NCBI RefSeq assembly: GCF_014635325.1
Contig: NZ_BMCT01000001.1
Span: 1,145,743 to 1,209,742, forward strand
From: Azorhizobium oxalatiphilum
GTDB taxonomy: Bacteria; Pseudomonadota; Alphaproteobacteria; Rhizobiales; Xanthobacteraceae
DNA length: 64,000 nucleotides
Direction of reading: 5' to 3'
Part shown: positions 25,000-33,259 of the stretch, one piece after another
Position numbering within the stretch: position 1 is the stretch's first letter
Layout: every line of letters begins with the position of its first letter
Translations under genes and position numbers: made by a program
The notes under the pieces: model-generated
What the model was told of the DNA's origin: nothing
Database searches by the model: none
Seen by the model: the letters and a program-made list of their open reading frames with translations, nothing else

Positions 25000-27900
25000 A
25001 TGGCGACGCTCCTTCTCGGCGCGGCGGGCAGCTTCATTGGCGGCGCGCTGTTCGGCCCCATCGGCGCCATCGCCGGGCGCGCGCTCGGCGCGCTGGGCGG
25101 AGCGATGATCGACCAGACGCTGCTGGGTGGATCGCGCTCCACCACCACCACCGGATCGCGCCTCACCGACCTCGACGTGATGACGTCCAGCGAGGGCGCC
25201 AGCATGCCACGCCTCTATGGCCGCGCCCGCGTGGGCGGTCAGGTGATCTGGGCCACGCGGCTGGAGGAGCAGGTGTCGGTCTCTTCCACCACCACCGGCG
25301 GCAAGAGCGCATCTCAGGGGGTGAAGAGCACCAGCATCGAGTATCTCTATTACGGCAGCTTCGCGGTCGGTCTGTGCGAGGGGCCGGTGAGCCGCATCGG
25401 CCGGGTGTGGGCGGATGGCAAACTGGTGGATCTCACCATCGTCACCATGCGCGCCCATCTCGGCACCGAATGGGAACAGCCCGACCCCTGGATCGAGGCC
25501 AAGCAGGGGGCTGGCAATGCACCGGCCTATCGCGGCATCGCCTATGTGGTGTTCGAGCGCCTGCCGCTCGCCAGCTATGGCAACCGCCTGCCGCAGATCA
25601 CGGTCGAGGTGGAGCGGGTGGTGGGGCAGCTGGAGCATCAGGTGCGCGCCGTCACCCTCATCCCCGGCGCCACCGAATTCGGCTATGCGCCGGACCAGTT
25701 GCTGCGGGTGATCGGCGCCGGAGCCTACACCCCCGAGAACCGCCACGCCTCCACCCATATCTGCGATCTCTATGCCTCGCTCGACATGCTGCAGGCGCAG
25801 TGCCCGAACCTGAAGCGGGTGTCGCTGGTGGTGAGCTGGTTCGGCAGCGACCTGCGGGCCGGGGCCTGCCGCATCGAACCCAAGGTGGAAAGCCGGGGCC
25901 GCGAGACGGTGGGCGCCCAGTGGCAGGTCGGCGCGCTGGTCCGCGCCACGGCCGCCACCGTCTCGCTGCATGGCGGGTCCGCCGCCTATGGCGGCACGCC
26001 GTCGGATGTCAGCGTCATCACCTGCATCCGCGAGCTGAACCGGCGCGGGATTGAAGTCACGCTCAATCCTTTCGTCATGATGGACATTCCCGCCGACAAC
26101 GCGCTGCCGGACCCCTGGACGGGCGGCGTGTCCGCGCAGCCCCCCTATCCCTGGCGCGGGCGCATCACCTGCGATCCGGCGCCGGGCGTCATCGGCTCGC
26201 CGGACACCGCCACGGTTGCGGAGGAGCAGGTGGACCGCATGTTCGGCGCCGCGCAGGCGAGCCACTTCCTGCGCTTCGGCGACATGCTGTTCTATTTCGG
26301 GCCGGATGAATGGAGCCTGCGCCGCATGGTGCTGCACTACGCCCATCTCGCCATGATGGCGGGCGGCGTGGAAACCATGCTGATCGGCTCCGAGCTGACC
26401 GCGCTGACACGGGTGCGCGGCGCGCAGGGGCGCTTTCCCGCCGCCGAGCGGCTCGCCACGCTGGCGGCCGACGTGAAGGCCATCGTGGGCACGGGCACCA
26501 ACGTCTCCTATGGCGCCAACTGGGATGAATATGGCGCGCAGACCTTCCTCGACGGCGCCACCGCCTTTCCGCTGGATGTGCTGTGGGGATCGGCGTCGGT
26601 GGACTTCGTCGGCATCGATTATTACGCCCCGCTGGCCGACTGGCGCGACGGAACCACCCATCTCGATGCCGCCAAAGTGCGCACCATTTCCGACCGCGCC
26701 TATCTGAAGGCGAACCTGCGCGGTGGGGAAAATTACGACTGGTATTATGCCGATGAGGCCGCCCGCCTCGCGCAGATCCGCACCCCCATCACCGATGGCG
26801 CTTATGGCGAGCCCTGGGTGTTCCGGCAGAAGGACATGTGGTCCTGGTGGAGCCTGCTGCACCACGCGCGGCCCGCCGGGGTGCGCAGTGCATCGCCGAC
26901 CGCGTGGGTGCCGGGCTCGAAGCCCATCCGCCTCATGGAGACCGGCTGCGGCGCCGTGGACAAGGGGCCGAACCGGCCCAGCACCTTTCCCGACGCAAAG
27001 TCCTCCGAGGGCGGCTACCCGCCCTTCTCCAACCAGAGTCGCGACGACCTCATTCAGCGCCGCATGCTGGAGGCGGTGACGGCCGCCTTCGATCCTGCCT
27101 TCGGCGCCGGCGATGGCGACAATCCGCCCGCCGCCGTGCCGGGCGGGCGCATGGTCGATCCGGCAGGCATCTATATCTGGACCTGGGATGCGCGGCCCTT
27201 TCCGCAGTTCCCGCTCTCCACCGACGTATGGGCCGATGGCGAGAACTGGGAGACCGGCCACTGGCTCACCGGCCGCCTCGGCACCGCGCCGCTGGATGGG
27301 CTGGTCGCCGCCATCTGCACCGACCATGGCCTCACCGGCATCAGCACCGCCGCGCTGGAAGGCGTGGTGGACGGCTATGTGGTGGACCGCCCCATGAGCG
27401 CCCGCGCCGCCATCGAGCCGCTCGCCAATGCCTTCTCCTTCGCGGCGGTGGAGGACGGGGCGACGCTGGTCTTCCGGCCGCGCGGCATGGCGGTGGCGAT
27501 GAGCCTCAACGAGGATGATCTGGTGGTGGCGGAGGAAAGCGGGCCGCTGACGCTCACCCGCACGCAGGAGAGCGAACTGCCATTGCAGGTGCAGATCTCC
27601 TTCGGCGACGGCACCGCCGATTTCCGCCGCCTCAGCGTGTCGTCCCGCCGCCTCACCGGTGCGAGCCGGCATGTGGCGCAGGCCGAGGTGGCGGTGATGG
27701 CCACCGATGCGGTGATGGCGCGCGCCGCCGACATCTGGCTGCAGGATCTGTGGGCGCGGCGGGAGAGTGCGAGTTTCACGCTCGCCCCCTCGCGCCTCGC
27801 CTTGCTGCCGGGTGACGTGGTGGACCTGACCTGCGATGGCCGCACCCGGCGGCTGGAGCTGACCGAGGTGCGCGACGAGGGCGCGCGCGTGGTGAGCGCA

Positions 27901-28917
27901 CGCTCCATCGACCTGTCCGTGTTCCGCGCCGCCTTGCGCAGCGCGAGCAAGGGCAGCGTGAGCGTGCCCGCCGCAGTCGGCCCGCCCTTTGCCCTGACGC
28001 TGGACCTGCCGGCGCTGGATGGCATCGACCCGCCGGTGCTGCTTTATCTGGCTGCCGGCGCTTCGCCCTGGGCGACGCTGGCGGCGTGGCGCTCGCTCGA
28101 TGGCGCGAGTTTTTCCCTTGCCGCCACCGTGACCGCGCCGGCCACCGTGGCGCAGCTTCTGGATGACCTCGCACCGGGGCCGCTGTGGCGCTTCGACCGT
28201 ACTGCGCGACTGCGGGTGCAACTCGTCTCCGGCGCGCTCATCGGGGCCAGTGAGGCGCAGGTGCTGGAGAGCGTCAATGCCGCCGCCCTGATCGCCGATG
28301 GGCGCGCTTTGGAGGTCATCCAGTTCACCGAGGCCGAACTGCTGGAGACCGGCGTTTATCGCCTGTCCGGCCTTCTGCGCGGGCAGGCGGGCACCGAGTC
28401 TGCGGGTGAGGAGACCTGGCCGGCAGGTACGCATCTGGTGGTGCTGGATCGTGCGCTGGTCCCGTTGTCCACGGGCCTGCCCGATCTTGGCCGCACGCTC
28501 ATTCATCGCATCGGCCGCGCCGATCGCGGCGAGGGCGATGCCATGGTGAGCGAGGTCACGACCACAGTGTCCGGCACCGCGCTTCTGCCCTATGCGCCGG
28601 TGCATCTCTCCGCCGTGCGTACGTCCTCGGGCGTGGCCTTCTCATGGGTCCGCCGCACCCGTGTGGACGGCGACAGCTGGGCGGCGGTGGAGGTGCCGCT
28701 TGGCGAGGAGAGCGAGATGTACCGCGCCGAGATTCTCTCAGGGGAGACCGTCGTGCGTACGGTCAACGTGGGGGAGGCCGGCTGGCTCTATCCGCGGGCC
28801 GAGGAACTGGCCGACTTCGGCGCGCCGCAGGCGGCGCTGACCCTGCGTGTGACGCAGCTGTCGGCCGTGGCCGGGCCGGGACGGGCCGCCACCGCGACAC
28901 TGATCCTTCCCGCCTGA
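25000..28917 (+). CDS. GTA host-specificity / baseplate megatron protein (ORFg15)
   Basis: 1305 residues, the same size as R. capsulatus ORFg15. The N-terminal glycine-rich hydrophobic stretch (LLLGAAGSFIGGALFGPIG) is followed by RLTDLDVMTSSEGASMPRLY, the signature of tail-tip J/gp29-like proteins. The central GTA TIM-barrel domain (about residues 330-760) includes VDFVGIDYYAPLADW and MWSWW. The phage-tail_3 and Rcc01698-like C-terminal domains follow, with a fibronectin-like end (PYAPVHLSAVRTSSGVAFSW). It should contact the recipient surface and pierce the envelope. Confidence 0.95.
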   Translation: MATLLLGAAGSFIGGALFGPIGAIAGRALGALGGAMIDQTLLGGSRSTTTTGSRLTDLDVMTSSEGASMPRLYGRARVGGQVIWATRLEEQVSVSSTTTGGKSASQGVKSTSIEYLYYGSFAVGLCEGPVSRIGRVWADGKLVDLTIVTMRAHLGTEWEQPDPWIEAKQGAGNAPAYRGIAYVVFERLPLASYGNRLPQITVEVERVVGQLEHQVRAVTLIPGATEFGYAPDQLLRVIGAGAYTPENRHASTHICDLYASLDMLQAQCPNLKRVSLVVSWFGSDLRAGACRIEPKVESRGRETVGAQWQVGALVRATAATVSLHGGSAAYGGTPSDVSVITCIRELNRRGIEVTLNPFVMMDIPADNALPDPWTGGVSAQPPYPWRGRITCDPAPGVIGSPDTATVAEEQVDRMFGAAQASHFLRFGDMLFYFGPDEWSLRRMVLHYAHLAMMAGGVETMLIGSELTALTRVRGAQGRFPAAERLATLAADVKAIVGTGTNVSYGANWDEYGAQTFLDGATAFPLDVLWGSASVDFVGIDYYAPLADWRDGTTHLDAAKVRTISDRAYLKANLRGGENYDWYYADEAARLAQIRTPITDGAYGEPWVFRQKDMWSWWSLLHHARPAGVRSASPTAWVPGSKPIRLMETGCGAVDKGPNRPSTFPDAKSSEGGYPPFSNQSRDDLIQRRMLEAVTAAFDPAFGAGDGDNPPAAVPGGRMVDPAGIYIWTWDARPFPQFPLSTDVWADGENWETGHWLTGRLGTAPLDGLVAAICTDHGLTGISTAALEGVVDGYVVDRPMSARAAIEPLANAFSFAAVEDGATLVFRPRGMAVAMSLNEDDLVVAEESGPLTLTRTQESELPLQVQISFGDGTADFRRLSVSSRRLTGASRHVAQAEVAVMATDAVMARAADIWLQDLWARRESASFTLAPSRLALLPGDVVDLTCDGRTRRLELTEVRDEGARVVSARSIDLSVFRAALRSASKGSVSVPAAVGPPFALTLDLPALDGIDPPVLLYLAAGASPWATLAAWRSLDGASFSLAATVTAPATVAQLLDDLAPGPLWRFDRTARLRVQLVSGALIGASEAQVLESVNAAALIADGRALEVIQFTEAELLETGVYRLSGLLRGQAGTESAGEETWPAGTHLVVLDRALVPLSTGLPDLGRTLIHRIGRADRGEGDAMVSEVTTTVSGTALLPYAPVHLSAVRTSSGVAFSWVRRTRVDGDSWAAVEVPLGEESEMYRAEILSGETVVRTVNVGEAGWLYPRAEELADFGAPQAALTLRVTQLSAVAGPGRAATATLILPA

Positions 28918-28937
28918 TCCCGATCCGGAGATATCCC

Positions 28938-30419
28938 ATGTCGAGCCTTACCAGCGCCAATCTGGCGCTGCCCTATCTCGCCGCCGCGCAGGCGCAGAAG
29001 CACATCACCCACAACGAGGCGCTCCGGGCGCTCGACGCCCATGTGCACCTGCGGCTGGAGAGCCTTGCCGTCACCGCGCCCCCGCCAGGTTCGGCGGAGG
29101 GCGCATGCTGGTTCGTGCCTGCCGGCGCGAGCGGGGATTTCCTCGGGCGGGAGGGCACCATCGCGGCACATGAGAGCGGGGCCTGGGATTTCCTCGCCTG
29201 CCCGGCGGGTACGCTGGCCTATGTGGTGGATGAGCGGCGGCTCGCTCTGTTCGACGGCACGTACTGGGTGTCGCCGCTGGCAGCGGGGGCGCATGGCGGC
29301 ATGCTGTCGGCGCACGTGCTGGAGGAGGATGTCTTCCTGTTCGGTGCCAGCGTTTCCACCACCATCGCCATTCCCGACCGGGCCATCGTGTTCGGCGTCT
29401 CCACGCGCACGCTGGAAACGGTGACGGGGGCGAGCGCCTATCATTGCGGCGTGGCTGCGGAGCCCAACGCCTTCGGCGGCTGGCTGGGTGTCGGCGTGGG
29501 CAACACCAATTCCGGCGTCATCGGCCCGCGCGCTTACTACGCGCCGACGCCGCTGTTGATCAGCGCCGAAGGGGGCGTCTTCACCGGCGGCATCGTGCGG
29601 GTGGCACTGCATTATTTCACCTGCGATGTGCCGCGTGCCGAGGCGGCCGCCTTCGCCCTTTCGCGGCCGGAAACAATGGCGCTGGTGGCTCGCATGGGGA
29701 CCCCGCCTCCGCTGTCCCGGCAATGGCTGATCGACCGCTTGGTCGGCGAACTGGTGAAGGCGGGCGTCTGGGCGAAGCTTGATGCGCTTTATCTGCTGGC
29801 GGCACCCGATGCGCAGGCAGCCCGGCTCAACTGGATCTCATCCGCCTATGGCCTCACGGCGGTGAACAGCCCGGCCTTCACGGTCGATCGCGGCTATGCG
29901 TCCGATGGCGCCGCCGGCCATTTGGTCACTGGTTTCGTACCGGGCGCGGGCACCTTGTTCCAGCAGGATGCGGCGGGGCTCGGCACTTGGGTGCAGGAGA
30001 ATGGCCGGCTTGGCCTCGCCATGGGCGCGCTGCTTGCGTCGACATTTTCCGGCAGCCACATCGCGCGTTACGGTTTGGAAGGTGGCTCCTATTGCGCATT
30101 GACGGCGACGGAGGAGGCCATTCGGAGCGTCAGCAGCTACGCTGATTATCTCGCCACCGGCTTCTATGCGGCGGTGCGTAGCGGGCCGAACGCGGTAGTT
30201 TGCTATCGCAATGGTGTGGGGTTGGAGACGGCGGCGACTGGCTCGGTGCCATCGCCCCAGCTCGATTTCTATCTGCTCGGCATCAATTTCGGCGGTCCGC
30301 TGGTGAACAGCACCGGACGGCTGGCCGCCGCCTTCATGGGCGCCTCCCTCACACCCGCGCAGATGGCGGCCTTCCACGCCGCGCTGGCCCGCTATCTCAC
30401 CGCCATCGGCGCGGCTTGA
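28938..30419 (+). CDS. DUF2793 tail-fibre-like protein at the end of the GTA tail operon
   Basis: 493 residues. The N-terminal DUF2793 domain (about 1-200) has LPYLAAAQAQKHITHNEALR, WDFLACPAGTLAYVVDE and the LFDGTYWV repeat. The middle (200-270) is phage-fibre-like. The C-terminal about 210 residues (NWISSAYGLTAVNSPAFTVD onward) look like a beta-sandwich of the kind on phage tail fibres. DUF2793 proteins accompany GTAs as receptor-binding fibres or spikes. Start ATG 28938 with ggag upstream. Confidence 0.87.
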   Translation: MSSLTSANLALPYLAAAQAQKHITHNEALRALDAHVHLRLESLAVTAPPPGSAEGACWFVPAGASGDFLGREGTIAAHESGAWDFLACPAGTLAYVVDERRLALFDGTYWVSPLAAGAHGGMLSAHVLEEDVFLFGASVSTTIAIPDRAIVFGVSTRTLETVTGASAYHCGVAAEPNAFGGWLGVGVGNTNSGVIGPRAYYAPTPLLISAEGGVFTGGIVRVALHYFTCDVPRAEAAAFALSRPETMALVARMGTPPPLSRQWLIDRLVGELVKAGVWAKLDALYLLAAPDAQAARLNWISSAYGLTAVNSPAFTVDRGYASDGAAGHLVTGFVPGAGTLFQQDAAGLGTWVQENGRLGLAMGALLASTFSGSHIARYGLEGGSYCALTATEEAIRSVSSYADYLATGFYAAVRSGPNAVVCYRNGVGLETAATGSVPSPQLDFYLLGINFGGPLVNSTGRLAAAFMGASLTPAQMAAFHAALARYLTAIGAA

Positions 30420-30437
30420 AAATCACAGGAGACATCC

Positions 30438-30704
30438 ATGCAGGACGATAGTGAGCAGCCCGATGCGACGGGCACCGAATGCCTCATTCTCACCGCGACG
30501 GACGCGGCTGCGCTGGCGGGTCCGACTGCGCCCGGTGCCGCGCTGGCACCGGTGGCGCTTGCCGATGGCGTGACCTTCGTGCTGCCGCTGCAGGTACTTG
30601 ACGATCCCGCACATCAGGCGCTGTCGGCCCTGCTGGCCCAACTGCCGGTGGAGCGGGTGGAGGCCACGCGCTTCCCGGCGCTTCCCGCGCAACTGGTGCC
30701 GTAG
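30438..30704 (+). CDS. Small acidic hypothetical protein after the GTA fibre gene
   Basis: 88 residues, Ala/Leu/Pro-rich and acidic (LADGVTFVLPLQVLDDPAHQ is the most structured stretch). aggag precedes ATG 30438, 18 bases after the fibre stop, so it is in the same operon. A fibre chaperone would fit the place, but I recognise no family. Confidence 0.6.
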   Translation: MQDDSEQPDATGTECLILTATDAAALAGPTAPGAALAPVALADGVTFVLPLQVLDDPAHQALSALLAQLPVERVEATRFPALPAQLVP

Positions 30705-30730
30705 AGGCAGGCTGGAGCCGGAACCCGGCG

Positions 30731-30943
30731 CTAGAAGGTCTGGCGGGTCAGCGGGCACTTCCGACGCGAATCGTGGAAGGTTACATCGTGGAACTCAAGG
30801 CCAGAATAATAATGGCAGGTGAGTTCGTCGCCGCTGAAGGTGCGCCAGTACAGAATGCCATAGGCATTGGCGTGCAAGTAGAAGACTGCGCTCACAAGCG
30901 CGAGGGTCAGGCCGAGAAATAAGACGGCCAATGCCCGTTCCAT
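30731..30943 (-). CDS. Small single-span membrane protein, hypothetical
   Basis: 70 residues with one N-terminal hydrophobic helix (ALAVLFLGLTLALVSAVFY) and a polar tail holding two cysteines (LTCHYYSG, RRKCPL) that could pair in the periplasm. Minus strand between fibre-linked and endolysin genes. Family unknown; codon use is less GC-rich than its neighbours, which may hint at a separate origin. Confidence 0.55.
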   Translation of the reverse strand: MERALAVLFLGLTLALVSAVFYLHANAYGILYWRTFSGDELTCHYYSGLEFHDVTFHDSRRKCPLTRQTF

Positions 30944-31016
30944 GACAGTGCCTCATGTGGCCGACGCGCAAACGTTGCGCTTCGCAACCGATTCTCACCA
31001 TCAATAGGAGGTACTA

Positions 31017-31871
31017 ATGGTCGCGTCCAGTTTTGACGCAGCCCTTTCGCGCGTCCTGGTGCATGAGGGGGGGTATTCCAACCATCCCGCCGATCCCGGC
31101 GGCCCCACCATGCGCGGCGTGATTCAGCGGGTTTATGATGCCTACCGCACGGGCAAGGGCCTCAACCGCCGGCCGGTGCGGCAGATCGAGGCAGCGGAGA
31201 TCAGGGAGATCTACCGGACCCAGTACTGGGACGCGGTGCGGGCGGACGATCTGCCCGCTGGCCTCGATTACGTGGTGTTCGACGGGGCGGTGAATTCCGG
31301 GCCCGGTCAGTCCGCCAAATGGCTGCAGCGCGGGCTCGGACTTGGCGCGGACGGGCAGGTGGGCGCGGTGACGCTGGCCGCTGCCCGCGCCTCGACCGAT
31401 CTGCCGGGGCTCGTGGAGGCGATCTGCGACCGCCGCCTCGCCATGCTCAAGAGCCTCTCCACCTGGCCGGTGTTCGGTGCTGGCTGGGGGCGGCGGGTCG
31501 CGGAGGTGCGCCGCGACGGGCTCGCCTGGGTGGCGGCGGGCACGGCCGAGCCGGTGGGCGGCAAGGCACGCGCCGACAAGGCTGTGGCCGGCAAGGCTCC
31601 GGCCGCCAGTGCGCCGCCTCACGCCACCGGCCTTGCCACCGGCACGGCGGCGGGCGGAGCGCTGGCTTCGGCGGTGTCCGAGGCGGCCCGTCAGATCGCG
31701 CCTTTCGCGGGCGGCTCCTCCACGCTTGCCCTGCTGTTCGCGGGTCTCACCGTGCTCGGCGTGCTGGTGACGCTGGGCGGCCTCGTTCTCATGTGGCGAG
31801 CCGGCCGGAAGCAGGCGGTGCGGGCGGCGGTGCTCGATCTGGAGGCGGGGGCCGCCGGAGGTGGCACGTGA
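31017..31871 (+). CDS. GTA-linked endolysin, GH108 family with membrane segment
   Basis: 284 residues. GH108 muramidase (about 1-90) with catalytic Glu17 in VHEGGYSNHPADPGG, then a peptidoglycan-binding-3 domain (NSGPGQSAKWLQRGLG). An Ala/Lys-rich linker leads to a hydrophobic helix (about 238-262, LALLFAGLTVLGVLVTLGG). The membrane segment suggests membrane tethering or pinholin-like release. aggaggt-type site before ATG 31017. Its stop overlaps the next GTG, forming a lysis cassette. Confidence 0.92.
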   Translation: MVASSFDAALSRVLVHEGGYSNHPADPGGPTMRGVIQRVYDAYRTGKGLNRRPVRQIEAAEIREIYRTQYWDAVRADDLPAGLDYVVFDGAVNSGPGQSAKWLQRGLGLGADGQVGAVTLAAARASTDLPGLVEAICDRRLAMLKSLSTWPVFGAGWGRRVAEVRRDGLAWVAAGTAEPVGGKARADKAVAGKAPAASAPPHATGLATGTAAGGALASAVSEAARQIAPFAGGSSTLALLFAGLTVLGVLVTLGGLVLMWRAGRKQAVRAAVLDLEAGAAGGGT

Positions 31872-32176
31872 GCGCGCTCGCGCTCTGGTTGTCCTATGGC
31901 CTGCCGTGGTGGGTCTGGGCGTTGCCGGCGCTCGCCGTGGTGCTGGGGCTGACACGCCTGTTCGGCTGGCGGGTGGGGCTGGGGACGCTTGGTGTCCTCG
32001 CGCTGGTGCTGGCGCACCGGCGCGGGGCGCAGCGGGGCTGGGCTGGGGCGCGGGCAGGGGAGGCGAGGCATGCTGACGAGGCTGTGGAACGGGCGGCGCA
32101 GGCACGCAGCGCTGCCGATCTTGCTGGGGCTGACGCTGGCCGGCTGCGGGACACCGACGGCTGGCGGCGGGACTGA
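31868..32176 (+). CDS. Rz-like inner-membrane spanin candidate
   Basis: 102 residues: hydrophobic N-terminus (residues about 10-50, WWVWALPALAVVLGLTRLFG and LGTLGVLALVLA), then a charged helical segment (EARHADEAVERAAQ, ADLAGADAGRL) that could be the periplasmic coiled coil of an i-spanin. GTG start overlaps the endolysin stop (gtga). A lipoprotein gene starts inside it in another frame, the classic Rz/Rz1 layout. Identity rests on architecture and position. Confidence 0.68.
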   Translation: MSALALWLSYGLPWWVWALPALAVVLGLTRLFGWRVGLGTLGVLALVLAHRRGAQRGWAGARAGEARHADEAVERAAQARSAADLAGADAGRLRDTDGWRRD

Positions 32177-32291
32177 TGTGTTCTGCCGCGCGGCACGGCC
32201 CCTGCGCTGGTCGGTCGCGGATACGGACGACACCATAAGGCAGGCCAAGGCGCACAATGCGGTGGGGCGCACGCTCTGTGGCTGGCGCTGA
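32070..32291 (+). CDS. Rz1-like lipoprotein overlapping the Rz-like gene
   Basis: 73 residues with a lipoprotein signal (LPILLGLTLAGC, Cys26) and a short mature part ending WSVADTDDTIRQAKAHNAVG and CGW, a pattern I know from lysis-associated phage lipoproteins. It overlaps the Rz-like gene by 107 bases in the +1 frame. An aggcgagg stretch stands before ATG 32070. It should sit in the outer membrane and pair with the Rz-like protein for the last lysis step. Confidence 0.7.
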   Translation: MLTRLWNGRRRHAALPILLGLTLAGCGTPTAGGGTDVFCRAARPLRWSVADTDDTIRQAKAHNAVGRTLCGWR

Positions 32292-32308
32292 ATTGGCAGC
32301 AGATTTGC

Positions 32309-32337
32309 CCTGTCCTCCCCTTACGGGGCCTGACAGG
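32309..32337 (+). terminator. Hairpin after the lysis cassette
   Basis: Nested arms cctgtc/gacagg and cccc/gggg around ttac, 17 bases after the Rz1-like stop. No T-run follows, so termination is uncertain. The rest of the spacer to 32559 contains no further recognisable element. Confidence 0.35.
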
Positions 32338-32559
32338 CGGCGGCGGCTCTGGCATGTTCGCAGCGAAAGCGGATTCCCCCTTGTCCTCCATCGGCGTGAC
32401 GGAGGAGGTGCCCGGGGGGCCGCTTCGTGAGGTAGAGCGCGTTTTACCGACCTTTTCGGGGCGGAACGGCGCTCGCATGCTGGAGCGCGGCCGCCTGCGG
32501 GGGTAGGATCGGCTCGCCGCAAACGCTCCGGCCTGCGGGATCATGATTGAGGAACCACC

Positions 32560-33231
32560 GTGCGGCTGTTGGTTATCGAGGACGATCCGGATCTGAACCG
32601 CCAACTTGTTCATGCCTTGGGGGATGCGGGTTACGCCGTGGACTGCGCCTTCGATGGCGAGGAAGGGCATTTCCTCGGCGACAGCGAACCCTATGACGCG
32701 GTGGTGCTGGATATCGGCCTGCCCAAGCTCGACGGCATCTCGGTGCTGGAGCACTGGCGCCGCGCCGGCAAGCGCATGCCGGTGCTGATCCTCACCGCCC
32801 GTGATCGCTGGAGCGACAAGGTGCAGGGCTTCGATGCCGGCGCCGACGATTATGTGGCAAAACCCTTCCATATGGAGGAGGTGCTGGCGCGCCTGCGCGC
32901 GCTGCTGCGCCGGGCCAGCGGCCACGCCTCCAGCGAGCTGACCTGCGGCCCGGTGCGGCTCGATACCCGCTCGGGGCGGGTGTCGGTCAACGGCACGCCG
33001 GTGAAGCTCACCAGCCATGAATACCGCCTGCTGTCCTATCTGATGCACCATGCCGGCCGCGTGGTCTCCCGCGCGGAACTGGTCGAGCATCTCTACGAGC
33101 AGGATTTCGACCGCGATTCCAATACCATCGAGGTGTTCGTGGGGCGCCTGCGCAAGAAGATCGACTGCGACGTCATCCAGACGGTACGCGGCCTCGGCTA
33201 TCTGCTCACGGCGCCGGAAGCGGCGCGGTGA
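32560..33231 (+). CDS. feuP: Two-component response regulator FeuP, OmpR/PhoB family
   Basis: 223 residues. Receiver domain with phosphoacceptor Asp51 (AVVLDIGLP) and Lys101 (YVAKPF); winged-helix DNA-binding domain from about residue 125 (LTSHEYRLLSYLMHHAGRVV, DRDSNTIEVFVGRLRKKI). The sequence follows rhizobial FeuP closely, including EEGHFLGDSEPYDA. FeuP controls, for example, cyclic glucan export in Sinorhizobium. GTG start with gaggaa upstream. Followed 28 bases later by its sensor. Confidence 0.92.
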   Translation: MRLLVIEDDPDLNRQLVHALGDAGYAVDCAFDGEEGHFLGDSEPYDAVVLDIGLPKLDGISVLEHWRRAGKRMPVLILTARDRWSDKVQGFDAGADDYVAKPFHMEEVLARLRALLRRASGHASSELTCGPVRLDTRSGRVSVNGTPVKLTSHEYRLLSYLMHHAGRVVSRAELVEHLYEQDFDRDSNTIEVFVGRLRKKIDCDVIQTVRGLGYLLTAPEAAR

Positions 33232-33259
33232 GCCTGAAGGACGGATCGCCGCGCGCCCC

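Noticed and set aside
24994-28605. Very long open frame antisense to ORFg15, and similar long antisense frames over the PBP, terminase, ccmF, glnE, bat and receptor genes
   Set aside because: They mirror the codon periodicity of real GC-rich genes, are rich in Arg/His/Ala without any domain, and have no ribosome-binding sites.
30731-30943. Holin for the GTA lysis cassette
   Set aside because: It is on the opposite strand, has a single helix with a cysteine-containing tail, and no holin family pattern; kept only as a hypothetical membrane protein.
10023-32291. Active prophage instead of GTA
   Set aside because: No integrase, excisionase, repressor, replication genes or attachment repeats; gene order and lengths are those of GTAs and composition is host-like.
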